NCBI RefSeq assembly: GCF_022524485.1
Contig: NZ_JAKXMK010000010.1
Coordinates: 62,001 to 126,000, forward strand
Reading direction: 5' to 3'
DNA length: 64,000 nt
Origin: Pseudonocardia alaniniphila
Lineage (GTDB): Bacteria > Actinomycetota > Actinomycetes > Mycobacteriales > Pseudonocardiaceae
The position numbers and the translations under genes are program-made. This document shows, one piece after another, positions 8,913 to 17,475 of the stretch (the first letter of the stretch is position 1; every line of letters starts with the position of its first letter). The notes beneath the pieces are model-generated. The model made no database searches. It was not told the origin of the DNA and was given only the letters and a program-made list of their open reading frames with translations.

Positions 8913-8959
8913 GAGGGCCGGGGTCACGTTGGGACCTCGGCACCGGGATCCCGGCCCTC
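8913..8959 (+). terminator. Hairpin downstream of the 8469 gene
   Basis: Perfect 10-bp arms gagggccggg (8913-8922) and cccggccctc (8950-8959) enclose a 27-nt loop, about 85 nt after the stop of the small gene at 8469. There is no T-run. This is common in high-GC actinobacteria, where such hairpins can still end transcription. The rest of the 8829-9166 gap shows only the palindrome before the MFS gene. Confidence 0.4.
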
Positions 8960-9138
8960 AGCAGCACCCGCGATTGCGCATGTCGCCTCGTGAACCCGGG
9001 GACGTGACCCGCCTTCTCGCTCGATGACACAATGCGCTGTGGGACGGGCGACATTCGGCGCCGCCCTTGGTGGGCAGATCATTCATCACGGGTAGCGAAG
9101 CCATCTTCGAGGTTTGGCGGTCTCACGATCCAGTACTG

Positions 9139-9162
9139 ACATCTCATTACACGATGAGAGGT
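9139..9162. promoter_or_regulatory. Palindrome overlapping the MFS gene ribosome site
   Basis: Arms acatctcat (9139-9147) and atgagaggt (9154-9162) match at 8 of 9 positions around a 6-nt spacer, giving a 24-bp dyad. It ends a few bases before the ATG at 9167 and covers the ribosome-binding purines. It could be a repressor operator or an RNA hairpin that hides the ribosome site. No regulator gene is adjacent. Confidence 0.4.
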
Positions 9163-9166
9163 GGCG

Positions 9167-10552
9167 ATGGATCGCCACACGACTCCTGGCACCCGCGCCG
9201 TCCGGAAAGACGCGGCCGTCGGGTTCGCGGCGATCTGCTTCGCCTATTTCGCGATCATCCTCGACGGCAGCATCCTCAACGTCGCCATCCCGTCGATCCG
9301 GGACAGCCTGAACGGCTCCATGGCCGAGGCCCAGTGGGTGCTCAACGGCTACACGCTCGCCCTTGCCGCGCTGCTCCTGACCGGGGGCGTGATGGGCGAC
9401 AGGATCGGCCTGCGCCGCAGCCTGCTGTGGGGAACCGGGGTGTTCACGCTGGCCTCGGCCGCCTGCGCCGTGGCCCCGACCGTCGAGTTGCTCATCGTGG
9501 CTCGCGTCGTACAGGGCGTCGGCGCCGCGGCTTTGCTGCCCGCCACCCTGGCGCTGGTCCCCCACCTGTTCACGGAGCCCACCGAACGAGCGCGCGCCAC
9601 GATCATCTGGGTCGCCACCGGCGCGATCGCCGTGGCCGTGGGTCCGCTGGTAGGGGGGCTGCTGATCGACGCACTCGGTTGGCGAAGCGTGTTCCTGATC
9701 AACCTTCCGGTCGGCATCGTCAGCATGGCGCTCGTGCTGTGGCGCGTAACCGCTCCACCGCCGCACGTGAGCAGGATCGATCACGCCGGTCAGCTTGCGG
9801 CCGGGACCGCGCTGGCTCTGCTGACGGGCGGACTGATCCTCGGCGGATCGGCCGGATGGTCCTCACCGGCGACGATCGGCCTGCTGCTGGGCGGGATCGC
9901 AGCCGGCGCGGGATTCTGGGTGGTCGAATGTCGCTCGACCCACCCGATGCTTCCGCCTGCGTTCGTCAAGAACCAGATCCGCTCCACGGCCTTGGCCAGC
10001 GCCGCGCTGATGGGCTTCCTCTTCTACGGAACGTTGTTCGTCATGTCGCTCTACTTCCAGGACGTTCGCCACTGGCCTGCAGGCCAGGCGGGTGTGGCGC
10101 TGATCCCGCTGACGGTGGGCACGTGCATCGGGCCGCTGATCCTGTACCGGCCGCTGGCCGACCGGTTCGGTCACCGGGTGATGCTCCTCGCCGGTTTCTG
10201 CTGCTGCCTGCTGGGCGTACTGGCACTCGGCAGGGCACAGCCGGGCACCTCCTACCCGACCCTGGCCGTCGGCCTGTTCCTGGTCGGTATCGCGAGCACG
10301 ATCTCCTTCTCCGCCCTGACCTCGCTGCTGCTCTCGAACATTGCCGACCACCAGAGCGGTCTCGCCTCCGGTGCCCAGAACACCACTCGTCAGACGGGAG
10401 CCCTCATCGCGGTGTCGATCCTCGGTTCCGTCCTGAACGCACCGGACATGGCGGCTCGCGTCTGGCCGGCGTTCGCCGTACTGGCCGGAGCGAACCTCGT
10501 CGCCATCCTGATGAGCGCGGCCGCCCTTCGCGCACGGCAGCCTGCCGGATGA
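9167..10552 (+). CDS. MFS transporter, DHA2 (EmrB/QacA-type) family
   Basis: 461-aa multi-pass membrane protein, a proton-coupled drug or metabolite exporter by family. It shows the DHA2 signatures ILDGSILNVAIPSI in helix 1, the loop 2-3 motif A GGVMGDRIGLRR, and VVQGVGAAALLPATLAL. About 14 hydrophobic segments are visible, as expected for the family. The ATG at 9167 is preferred over an in-frame GTG at 9161 because gagagg sits just upstream of it. A 24-bp palindrome overlaps the ribosome site. The substrate is unknown. It is a single-gene unit convergent with the amidohydrolase at 10796. Confidence 0.88.
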   Translation: MDRHTTPGTRAVRKDAAVGFAAICFAYFAIILDGSILNVAIPSIRDSLNGSMAEAQWVLNGYTLALAALLLTGGVMGDRIGLRRSLLWGTGVFTLASAACAVAPTVELLIVARVVQGVGAAALLPATLALVPHLFTEPTERARATIIWVATGAIAVAVGPLVGGLLIDALGWRSVFLINLPVGIVSMALVLWRVTAPPPHVSRIDHAGQLAAGTALALLTGGLILGGSAGWSSPATIGLLLGGIAAGAGFWVVECRSTHPMLPPAFVKNQIRSTALASAALMGFLFYGTLFVMSLYFQDVRHWPAGQAGVALIPLTVGTCIGPLILYRPLADRFGHRVMLLAGFCCCLLGVLALGRAQPGTSYPTLAVGLFLVGIASTISFSALTSLLLSNIADHQSGLASGAQNTTRQTGALIAVSILGSVLNAPDMAARVWPAFAVLAGANLVAILMSAAALRARQPAG

Positions 10553-10586
10553 ACGCCCGGACGCCGGTCCGAGCCGGGACCGGCAC

Positions 10587-10649
10587 GCGATTCGCCGTCC
10601 GATGCCGGCGAGTCGTCCCGCCTTCACGGCGAGTCGCCCCAGGGGGCTC
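10587..10649. repeat. Short 21-bp-period array related to the 4.4-kb array
   Basis: Three consecutive units start 21 nt apart at 10587 (gcgattcgcc), 10608 (gcgagtcgtcccg) and 10629 (gcgagtcgcccc). They share the gcgagtcg head of the units at 4348-4480. Like that array, they lie just after a stop codon in a gap between convergent genes (10552 and 10796). Confidence 0.55.
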
Positions 10650-10711
10650 GCCGCGGCGCTGTGGAGAGTCTCGGGGCCTGTTTGTCCTGACGACAGCCCC
10701 GAGCGCGAGAG

Positions 10712-10740
10712 TTGTCCACAAGGAAGACCAGTTATCCACA
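10712..10740 (+). promoter_or_regulatory. Pair of DnaA boxes
   Basis: ttgtccaca (10712-10720) and ttatccaca (10732-10740) are full 9-mer DnaA boxes, in the same orientation, 20 bp apart start to start. The first is the form favoured in actinobacteria and the second is the classical R1-type box. They lie in the intergenic gap between the MFS gene and the amidohydrolase. No dnaA, dnaN or gyrase gene is near, so this is not a normal oriC. A DnaA-titration or transcription-control site is possible. Confidence 0.6.
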
Positions 10741-10795
10741 GCTAGCCGTCGGTCCTCTGGCTGTGCCTTCACACCCGGGCGCGCGGGTCTGCCGG

Positions 10796-12121
10796 TCAGG
10801 CGTGCAGGCGGGCTGCCACGCTGCGCAGTTCGGCGGTGGCAGTGGCTCGGTCCACGCGCGTCGGCTCCTGGTCGGCGAGCACCTGCTCCCCCGCAACCCA
10901 GACATCCCGCACGAGTCGGGAGCCTCCGGCCCACACCAGGTTCGACAGCAGCTGGGCGTCGTCCTCGGGGGTGACGAACGTGGAGTCGCTGAGATCGACG
11001 TGAACAAGGTCGGCCCATCGGCCCGGTTCCAGCGCGCCGAGGTCGTCTCGCCCGATCGCGGCCGCGCCGTCCCGCGTGGCCATCAGCAGCAGCTCAGCTG
11101 CGGTGAGCGCTGCCGCGTCGCCGCTGCTGACGCGGGCGAGCAGTCCGGCGAGCCGGGCCTCGGCCCACAGGTCGAGATCGTCGCCGGAAGCCGGCCCGTC
11201 GGTGCCGAGCCCCACGCGGATGCCCGAGCGCCGCAGCAACGACACGCGCGCGATCCCAGCCGCGAGCTTGGCGTTGGAGCCGGGGCAGTGGGCCACGGCC
11301 GCGCCGCGAGCGGCCAACAGCTCGACGTCCTGGTCGGAGAGTTGCACGGCGTGGGCGGCCAGCACCCGGCCGCCGAGCATGCCGACCTGGTCGAGCAGCG
11401 CGGGCACCGAGCCGTACGCCTCGCGCTGGGCGAGGTCCTCCTCGGCGGCCTCCGCCACGTGGATGTGCACGAGCGCTCCACGCTCTCGCGCATGCTCACC
11501 CACCGACTCCAGCGCCTCGGGCGGCAGGGTGTAGGCGGCGTGTGGTCCGTAGCCGAGCTCGATGCGCTCACCGGGGCCCGACCGCAACCCGTCGGCGTCG
11601 ATCCGCGCCGACACCTCGTCGCGCATCTCCTGCCACGAACCGAGCCGGTCCCAGCCGGGCGCGGCGATGATGCCGGGGGTGAGGACGACGCGGGATCCGA
11701 CCGTGGTGACGGCGTCGATCACCGCGTCGGTGAAGAAGTACATCTCGACGCTGGTGGTGCAGCCGGTGCGGAGCAGCTCGACGCAGCCCGCAGTCATCCC
11801 CACCCGCACGTCGGACGCCTCGAGCTTGCCCTCGGCCGGCCACATCACCTCCTGCAACCAGCGCATCAGCGGCAGGTCGCCACCCATCCCCCGCAGTAGC
11901 GACATCGGGGTGTGGGCGTGGGTGTTGACGAGCCCGGGGAGGAGCGCGCCGGGCAGGGCGCGGACCGGTGCGTCGGTGGGCGGCGCCGATGACCGCGGCC
12001 CGACGTGGGTGATCCGCCCGGTGTCGTCGACGTCGACGACACCGTCCCGCAGCACGGTGCAGGCAGGGTCGCAGGGCAGTACGACCGGCGCGGTGAGCCG
12101 TGTCGCGAGTGCCGTGGTCAT
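10796..12121 (-). CDS. Amidohydrolase, TRZ/ATZ-MtaD type (aminopurine/adenosine-derivative deaminase-like)
   Basis: 441-aa metal-dependent hydrolase with a composite beta-sandwich plus TIM-barrel. Metal ligands include the N-T-H-A-H motif (His68, His70), a later H-V-A-E-A segment and G-T-D-G-P-A-S-G-D-D-L near residue 305. This is the pattern of the MtaD/SsnA/AtzA group, which deaminates S-adenosylhomocysteine, methylthioadenosine or related compounds; the exact substrate cannot be told. I start at the ATG at 12121 because it overlaps the stop of the upstream NYN gene. An open frame 16 codons longer has no family similarity at its N-terminus. It forms a two-gene unit with the NYN gene. Confidence 0.85.
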   Translation of the reverse strand: MTTALATRLTAPVVLPCDPACTVLRDGVVDVDDTGRITHVGPRSSAPPTDAPVRALPGALLPGLVNTHAHTPMSLLRGMGGDLPLMRWLQEVMWPAEGKLEASDVRVGMTAGCVELLRTGCTTSVEMYFFTDAVIDAVTTVGSRVVLTPGIIAAPGWDRLGSWQEMRDEVSARIDADGLRSGPGERIELGYGPHAAYTLPPEALESVGEHARERGALVHIHVAEAAEEDLAQREAYGSVPALLDQVGMLGGRVLAAHAVQLSDQDVELLAARGAAVAHCPGSNAKLAAGIARVSLLRRSGIRVGLGTDGPASGDDLDLWAEARLAGLLARVSSGDAAALTAAELLLMATRDGAAAIGRDDLGALEPGRWADLVHVDLSDSTFVTPEDDAQLLSNLVWAGGSRLVRDVWVAGEQVLADQEPTRVDRATATAELRSVAARLHA

Positions 12122-12726
12122 CGTCGCGCCTCCAGCAGCGAACGCAGTGAGCGGAACGGCGGCAGCCAAGCACCGCCCTCCGGCAGGGAGTCGAGCGTGA
12201 TGCGTGGCAAGGGCTCGCGGAACACGCCCTCGATGTCTTCCAGGTCGATGAACTCGATGACTTCCGAGGTGAGTGCGAAGCTCGCGTGCTCCCGGAACCC
12301 GATGACAGTGACGCTGGTGCCGTGCTTCTCGAGATCCTCGAGCGGCTCCCGGAACGCCCGTCCGTCACCGGACGCCACGACGACGTGGCGGAGCGCGCCC
12401 TCCTCGGCCCGCAGCCGGATGTGGGCGAGCATGTCCTCGTCGACGTCGGAGTCCTCGGTGACCTTCGGCTTTGCGAACACGGCGAAGCCCACGTTGCGCA
12501 ATGCCTCGACCCACGGCCGGACGACCTCAGTGCTCCCCGGTACCACGTTGGTGAAGACGGTGGCTTCAGCGATCGCGTCCGGCCCGGCCAGATCCAGCAG
12601 CCAGCGGCCCACCGCGTCGAAGCGCGGTCTGAAGGTCGCCGTCGGTCGCGCGCCGAGCAACGAGCCGAGGCTCATATCCATGTTGGGCGCGTCCCAGACC
12701 AGCATCACGCGCGGGGCCGTACCCAT
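12118..12726 (-). CDS. NYN-domain protein (LabA/DUF88-like, PIN-type RNase fold)
   Basis: About 202 aa. The N-terminus MLVWDAPNMDM carries the first acidic residue of the NYN/PIN active site. Later acidic positions appear in DSDVDEDM and the hydrophobic strand plus VVASGDGRAF (SGDGDF-type motif). These proteins are predicted metal-dependent ribonucleases. The start is uncertain. ATG at 12726 gives a compact domain and GTG at 12744 is an alternative. The open frame continues to 13086 only as antisense to paaI. No clear ribosome site is visible, so a leaderless message is possible. Its stop overlaps the amidohydrolase start. Confidence 0.75.
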   Translation of the reverse strand: MGTAPRVMLVWDAPNMDMSLGSLLGARPTATFRPRFDAVGRWLLDLAGPDAIAEATVFTNVVPGSTEVVRPWVEALRNVGFAVFAKPKVTEDSDVDEDMLAHIRLRAEEGALRHVVVASGDGRAFREPLEDLEKHGTSVTVIGFREHASFALTSEVIEFIDLEDIEGVFREPLPRITLDSLPEGGAWLPPFRSLRSLLEARR

Positions 12727-12915
12727 GGGGATGGCCGCGGTCACGGACGTCGGGCCGGGGAGCAGTGCGGGGTCATGACCCGACCCTAGCCCTGTGTGAG
12801 CGATAGCATTCGCGGCGATGGACGACAGCCGGGACGCTCTGATCCTGCGACGTGGCGCCCACCGGCGACGCCGACTTGTCCGGGTCGCGGCTCCGCTCAC
12901 CGGCGGTTCGTCACG

Positions 12916-13347
12916 GTGACAGACAACACATCCGAGGCCGTCGCTGCCCGCGCCGCCGAGGCGATGTTTCGGGCCGACGCGGCCGGGCGTGAGGCCGGAA
13001 TCAGCCTGCTCGACGTGGGGCCAGGCCGGGCCGTGGTCGGCATGACGGTGCAGGCTCGCCACGTGAACGGCCACGGCATCTGCCACGGCGGATACCTCTT
13101 CCTGCTCGCCGACGCAGCCCTCGCCTACGCGTCGAACAGCTATGGCGTCTCGGCCGTCGCCTCGGGTGCCGATATCGCGTTCCTGCGCCCGGTGTCCCTC
13201 GGCGCTGAGCTCGTGGCCGAGGCGATGGAACGGGCGCGCACCGGCCGGTCCGGCCTCTACGACGTCACCGTACGTAATGGCGACCAGGCGGTGGCGGAGT
13301 TCCGTGGACGCACCCGTCAGGTGCCGGGTCTGCCCCCGCCGAGCTGA
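12916..13347 (+). CDS. paaI: PaaI-type hydroxyphenylacetyl-CoA thioesterase
   Basis: 143-aa single hotdog-fold thioesterase. The segment HGICHGGYLFLLADAALAYA holds the conserved active-site Asp and the glycine-rich helix start typical of PaaI, and VASGADIAFLRPVS follows. PaaI removes stalled CoA adducts in phenylacetate degradation. No other paa gene is in the window, so it may be a general housekeeping thioesterase. The GTG start at 12916 gives the usual family length; the open frame reaches back to 12796 with unrelated sequence. It is divergent from the NYN gene and convergent with nos. Confidence 0.82.
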   Translation: MTDNTSEAVAARAAEAMFRADAAGREAGISLLDVGPGRAVVGMTVQARHVNGHGICHGGYLFLLADAALAYASNSYGVSAVASGADIAFLRPVSLGAELVAEAMERARTGRSGLYDVTVRNGDQAVAEFRGRTRQVPGLPPPS

Positions 13348-13359
13348 GCCGCGCGGGTT

Positions 13360-14523
13360 TCAGGGCTGGAGGAAGGCCGGGCGAGTGGCGGGGTCGGGCT
13401 CGTCGTAGTAGCGGTGGTAGACGGGGGTGAGCCCGCCCGAGACGGGCGGCACGATCCAGCTCCAGTCGGCAGGGCAACGTCGCCCGGCGCTCTCCTCGCG
13501 GGCCAGGTGGGTGAGGAAGCGTCGCGACTCGGAGTGGTGGTCGGCCATCGTCACCCCGGCCACGTCGAAGGAATGCTGCACCGCCCGCACCATCTCGACC
13601 AGCGCGCGGTCGCGCCACAGGGTGCGTTCGGAGCTGGTGTCCAGGCCGAGGCGTTCCGCGATGACGGGCAGCAGGTTGTAGCGGTCGGCGTCGACGAGGT
13701 TGCGGGCGCCGATCTCGGTGCCGAGGTACCAGCCGTTGAACGGAGCGGCCGGGTAGGTCACGCCGCCGATGTCGAGCGGCATGTTGCTGATCGCGGGCAC
13801 CGCGTGCCAGCGCAGCCGCAGGTCGGCCAGCCACTCGTGGTCGGGGTGGCTGAGCGGCACCTCGAGCACGGCGTCGGCCGGGAGGTCGAAGATCTCCGGC
13901 TCGGCGTCGCCGTCCGAGATGACCAGCGGCAGCACGTCGAATCGCCCGGGTGGCTCCGGACGCTCCCATCCCAGAGCGACCGCGCGGTCGGTGAAGTCGG
14001 CGTACCGACCGTCGCCGCGGACCTCCCCGCTGGGTAGGCGGTGGCCGGCGTAGCGCACGAGCTGGTCGTTGTGGATGCGCGGTCCGGGCTGGTCCGGCCG
14101 GTCGGGGGCGAAGACGGTGATCGTGGAACGGATCCGGCCGCCACGGGTGGCCTCGTGCAGGTGCTCGACGCACTGCGCGGCGACGTCGGCCGGTTTGGTG
14201 ACGTCCCGCCGGTCACGAACGCGCAGGCTGTTCCAGTACAGGCGGCCGATGCAGCGCGCCGAGTTGCGCCAGGCCACGCGTGCGCCGAACGTCAACTCCT
14301 CGACGGTGTGGGTGTAGCTGCCGGTCGTCTCGATCTCGTGGCGGATCTGCCACAGCCGGTGATCGAATCTGGTGGTGGGCGAGGTCTCGGCATAGAACTG
14401 GTCGAGGAACTCCTGCGCCTCCGCGAGGTCCACGGAACGCCTCGCCGGTCCGGGGTTGGCGCGGGAGCTCTGGGGCTCGCGGGGAGCAGGAACAGCAGCG
14501 TTCGTTGCAACGAGCGATGACAC
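13360..14523 (-). CDS. nos: Bacterial nitric oxide synthase, oxygenase domain
   Basis: 387 aa, the size of bacterial NOS proteins that carry only the oxygenase domain. The heme-thiolate motif W-R-N-S-A-R-C-I-G-R places the axial cysteine at Cys91. The arginine-binding glutamate is Glu270 in GWYLGTEIGARN. RYNLLPVIAE and ADHHSESRRFL complete the family pattern. It oxidises L-arginine to citrulline and NO using electrons from host flavodoxin/ferredoxin reductases; no fused reductase domain is present. The start is GTG at 14523. It is the last gene of a minus-strand run after trmB (63-nt gap), which suggests read-through from the glycosyltransferase/trmB operon. No thaxtomin-type nitrating P450 gene lies nearby. 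Confidence 0.95.
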   Translation of the reverse strand: MSSLVATNAAVPAPREPQSSRANPGPARRSVDLAEAQEFLDQFYAETSPTTRFDHRLWQIRHEIETTGSYTHTVEELTFGARVAWRNSARCIGRLYWNSLRVRDRRDVTKPADVAAQCVEHLHEATRGGRIRSTITVFAPDRPDQPGPRIHNDQLVRYAGHRLPSGEVRGDGRYADFTDRAVALGWERPEPPGRFDVLPLVISDGDAEPEIFDLPADAVLEVPLSHPDHEWLADLRLRWHAVPAISNMPLDIGGVTYPAAPFNGWYLGTEIGARNLVDADRYNLLPVIAERLGLDTSSERTLWRDRALVEMVRAVQHSFDVAGVTMADHHSESRRFLTHLAREESAGRRCPADWSWIVPPVSGGLTPVYHRYYDEPDPATRPAFLQP

Positions 14524-14586
14524 TCGGCGTCTGGCCTTTCACTCGCCCGACACCCCTGGGGAGCGGGGTGCGTCCTTCCTACCTGG

Positions 14587-15336
14587 TCACGCTCTGTGGC
14601 CAGAGGGTGGCTCGGTGGAGACGCGACGGTACACGAGGTCGTGAACGGCGCGACCTTCGTGAACGGCGCGTTGCTCGAATTTCGTGACGGGTCGCCATTC
14701 CGGTCGCGGTGTCCATCCGTCGGGCTCCCCGGCCGCGGTGTTCTCGAGGAGGGGCTCGGCGTCGCAGACCTGGCGCATCTGGACGGCGTAGTCGTCCCAG
14801 TCGGTGGCCATGTGCAGCGTGCCGCCCGGCTCGAGCCGCGATGCCGCCAGAGCGGCGAAGTCCGGTTGCACGAGCCGCCGCTTGCGGTGCCTGCGCTTGG
14901 GCCACGGATCCGGGAAGAAGACCCGGATCGCGATCAGCGAGGCAGGCGGCACGCACTGGCGCAGCAGCGCAACGGCGTCCCCGCGCAGCAGAGCGACGTT
15001 CGTCAGATCGGCCTCGGCGAGCCGCATCAGCAGCTGGGCGAGGCCGGGCTCGAACACCTCGACCGCGATGTGGTCGACGTCCGGAGCGGCCGCGGCGAGC
15101 GCCGCCGTCGACTCCCCCATTCCGGACCCGATCTCCAGCACCAGCGGGGCGGTCCGGCCGAACCAGGCAGGCGGATCGAACGGCTCGGTCCCGCTCAGCA
15201 GATCCGCGACGTCCCGGCCGCGGATGTGCCACCACCGCTCCCAGGCGTGCTGCTGACCTTCGGTGAGGCGGCTGCGGTGGTGGACGAAGCTGTGGATCGG
15301 CGGGTGCTGCACCCCGGCGGTCCCGACCTCAGCCAC
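14587..15336 (-). CDS. trmB: tRNA (guanine-N7-)-methyltransferase
   Basis: 249-aa SAM-dependent methyltransferase that makes m7G46 in the tRNA variable loop. Visible signatures are the SAM-binding VLEIGSGMGES, the TrmB-specific FFPDPWPKRRHRKRRL and the late THMATDWDDYA-like stretch (LHMATDWDDY). The ends of the frame overlap the upstream glycosyltransferase stop. I use the GTG at 15336, which nearly abuts that stop; a TTG at 15363 is a longer alternative. The gene is followed 63 nt later by nos. Confidence 0.92.
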   Translation of the reverse strand: MAEVGTAGVQHPPIHSFVHHRSRLTEGQQHAWERWWHIRGRDVADLLSGTEPFDPPAWFGRTAPLVLEIGSGMGESTAALAAAAPDVDHIAVEVFEPGLAQLLMRLAEADLTNVALLRGDAVALLRQCVPPASLIAIRVFFPDPWPKRRHRKRRLVQPDFAALAASRLEPGGTLHMATDWDDYAVQMRQVCDAEPLLENTAAGEPDGWTPRPEWRPVTKFEQRAVHEGRAVHDLVYRRVSTEPPSGHRA

Positions 15337-16396
15337 CCGCGTTCGGGTGGGTGGCGGGCGCAACCGCTCCGTCGCCCTGCGCGGCGGGCAGCCGCACTCC
15401 GTCGGTGGCGCCGGGCAGCTTGCCGCGCATGTAGCCGGCGCCGGTCCAGGCGAGCGCGGCGACGACGGCCGCGGCCGACGTGATGTTCCGCTGCCGTAGC
15501 TCCCGCAACACGGCCCCTGGCAGCACCTTGGCGACGTAGCTGCGCTCGGTGGAGAGAGCGTCGTCGCTGCCCACGAGCTTGGAGACGGCCGCCTTGGACA
15601 GGCCCTCGGCCCAGCTGCGCCTGCGCAGGTAGGCCCACTCGACGCGGTCCTCGCTCACCCGGTGGTCGACGATCGCGCGCGGCTCGAAGACGATCCGGAT
15701 CTTCTCGCCTGCCCGCTGGTAGGCCTGCCGGGCACGGATGCAGAGCTCGGTCTCCTCGCAGCCGAGCGGGTTCTTGCCGATCCGCCCGATGTCCTCCGCG
15801 AATCCCCCGACGCGCTCGAACACCTCCCGGCGGAACGACATGTTGCAGCCCATCAGGTTGCGCACCTCGGCCTGCTCGGTGGGCTGGCCGGTGTAGGTGC
15901 AGCCGACGATCCAGTCGAGCTCGCCGGTCGCGTCGCCGTTCCACGGCTCGGCACCGGGAAGGACGGTCGGACGTGCAGTGCGGACGAAGGCTCGCCCAGC
16001 CGGCCAGCGTGGGTGCGCGACCCCGCCCACCGCGACGACCGTGGGGTCGCTGTAGGGCGCCAGCAGCGCGGCGAGCCACCCCGGCCTGGCTGCGGCGTCA
16101 TCGTCGAGGAAGACGATCACGCTGCCGGTGGCCTCGGCGATCGCCGTGTTGCGGGCGCCGGACAGGCCCTGCTTGTGCGCGTTCGGCAGGACCCGTACCC
16201 CGCGAGGGGCGAAGGCCTCCTGAGCCCGCGACAGGAGCGCAGCGTTGTGGTCGACGATCACCATTGTCTCGACCGCGCTGATCTCTGCGCTGACCTCCTG
16301 CGCAGCGACCGACTCGACAGCGGCGACGATGTCGTCCCAGCGCTTCTCGGTGTAGACGCAGATCACGACGGATGCCGTGACGGCGGTCGTACTCAC
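15329..16396 (-). CDS. Family 2 glycosyltransferase
   Basis: 355-aa GT-A-fold glycosyltransferase. It shows ASVVICVYTEKRWDDI at the N-terminus, the nucleotide-sugar metal site VFLDDDAAARPGW (DxD-like), GCNMSFRREVFERVGGF and the ETELCIRARQ acceptor-side motif. A weak hydrophobic stretch near the C-terminus (AAAVVAALAWTGAGY) may tether it to the membrane. Relatives build surface glycans or glycolipids. It lies between another GT2 gene (36-nt gap) and trmB (overlap) on the same strand, so the three are probably co-transcribed. Donor and acceptor are unknown. Confidence 0.85.
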   Translation of the reverse strand: MSTTAVTASVVICVYTEKRWDDIVAAVESVAAQEVSAEISAVETMVIVDHNAALLSRAQEAFAPRGVRVLPNAHKQGLSGARNTAIAEATGSVIVFLDDDAAARPGWLAALLAPYSDPTVVAVGGVAHPRWPAGRAFVRTARPTVLPGAEPWNGDATGELDWIVGCTYTGQPTEQAEVRNLMGCNMSFRREVFERVGGFAEDIGRIGKNPLGCEETELCIRARQAYQRAGEKIRIVFEPRAIVDHRVSEDRVEWAYLRRRSWAEGLSKAAVSKLVGSDDALSTERSYVAKVLPGAVLRELRQRNITSAAAVVAALAWTGAGYMRGKLPGATDGVRLPAAQGDGAVAPATHPNAGG

Positions 16397-16432
16397 GGGG
16401 CGGTCTCCTTCACGAATGGTGACCGCTCGTGT

Positions 16433-17308
16433 CTAGCGGCGGTCGAACTTGCGTCGGTCGGCACGCCGGTGCTCGGCCAGCAGCGTACGCAACACCCGGG
16501 TGCCATCGGCCCACGTGCGGAGGTTGGTCTCGCCGAACATCCGCTGCCGCTCGATCGACGGCACCTCGGTGATCTTCAGCCCGGCTGCGGCGATCCGGCA
16601 GTTGAGCACCGTCTCGATCTCGAAACCGTCGCCCCACAGCATTCCGTCCGGCGGCGGCGGAGCGTCCACCGGGGGGAGCTCGAGGACCGGCAGCAGGTCG
16701 GCCCAGAAGGCGTTGTAGCCGTAGCAGAGGTCCGTGTACGTCGTGCCGAACAGCGCGTTCGCCACCCCGTTGAGCCCGGCGTTCCCGGTCTTGCGCAGCA
16801 GGGTGATGTCGTCGCTGCCGCCGCCGGAGGTGAACCGGCTGCCCTTGGCGAAGTCGGCGCCCGCGACCAGGGCCGAGACGAAGGCGGGGATCTCGGCGGG
16901 ATCGGCGGAGCCGTCGGCGTCGAACATCACGATGATGTCGCCGGTGGCCGCCTTGAACCCGCAGGCCATCGCGTTGCCCTTGCCCTTGCGGGTCTGCGTG
17001 ATCGTGCGGACCGAGGGCAGCACGCGCTTGGCGGCCTCGATGGAGCCGTCGGTGGAGTTGCCGTCGACGACGATGATCTCGTGGACCGCAGGGCGGACCG
17101 CGGCGATCACCGGCAGGATGATCTCCAGGTTGCGTGCCTCGTTGCGCGTCGGCACCACCACGGAGACGGACGGGAACCGCGAGCGGTTGGGTTGAGGACG
17201 AGGCCGGGGTCGGCGCAGCGCTCGCGGCCGACGAGCCGTCTCGTGGAGTGGCGTATGCGGCGCCGCCCCAGCGGGGACGGCTGGGCGGGCAGGTGAAACG
17301 GCGCTCAC
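16433..17308 (-). CDS. Family 2 glycosyltransferase, dolichol-phosphate-mannose-synthase-like
   Basis: 291 aa. After a basic, proline-rich tail of about 45 residues comes a GT2 domain: VSVVVPTRNEARNLEIILP, IIVVDGNSTDGS, RKGKGNAMACGFKAATGD and VMFDADGSADP with the D-x-D metal site. DLCYGYNAFW and WGDGFEIETVLN follow, as in polyprenyl-phosphate glycosyl transferases. No C-terminal membrane helices are present. The start is set at the GTG at 17308 because GGAGG lies 4 nt upstream of it on the minus strand; a TTG 5 codons earlier is possible. It is first in the GT2-GT2-trmB-nos run and divergent from the DUF2339 gene. Confidence 0.85.
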   Translation of the reverse strand: MSAVSPARPAVPAGAAPHTPLHETARRPRALRRPRPRPQPNRSRFPSVSVVVPTRNEARNLEIILPVIAAVRPAVHEIIVVDGNSTDGSIEAAKRVLPSVRTITQTRKGKGNAMACGFKAATGDIIVMFDADGSADPAEIPAFVSALVAGADFAKGSRFTSGGGSDDITLLRKTGNAGLNGVANALFGTTYTDLCYGYNAFWADLLPVLELPPVDAPPPPDGMLWGDGFEIETVLNCRIAAAGLKITEVPSIERQRMFGETNLRTWADGTRVLRTLLAEHRRADRRKFDRR

Positions 17309-17475
17309 ACAACCTCCAGACAAGTCCGCTCGATCCGGTTAACGAGACCGGGCCGAGTGGGTTGCGGGTGATCGGACACGAACCCCCCGGATGGGGGAAC
17401 GTGATGAACTTGTGACCGGAACCAGGTAGTGATACGGACCCCGTTACTCACGGTGGACCCCCATCCTTTCTCGGC

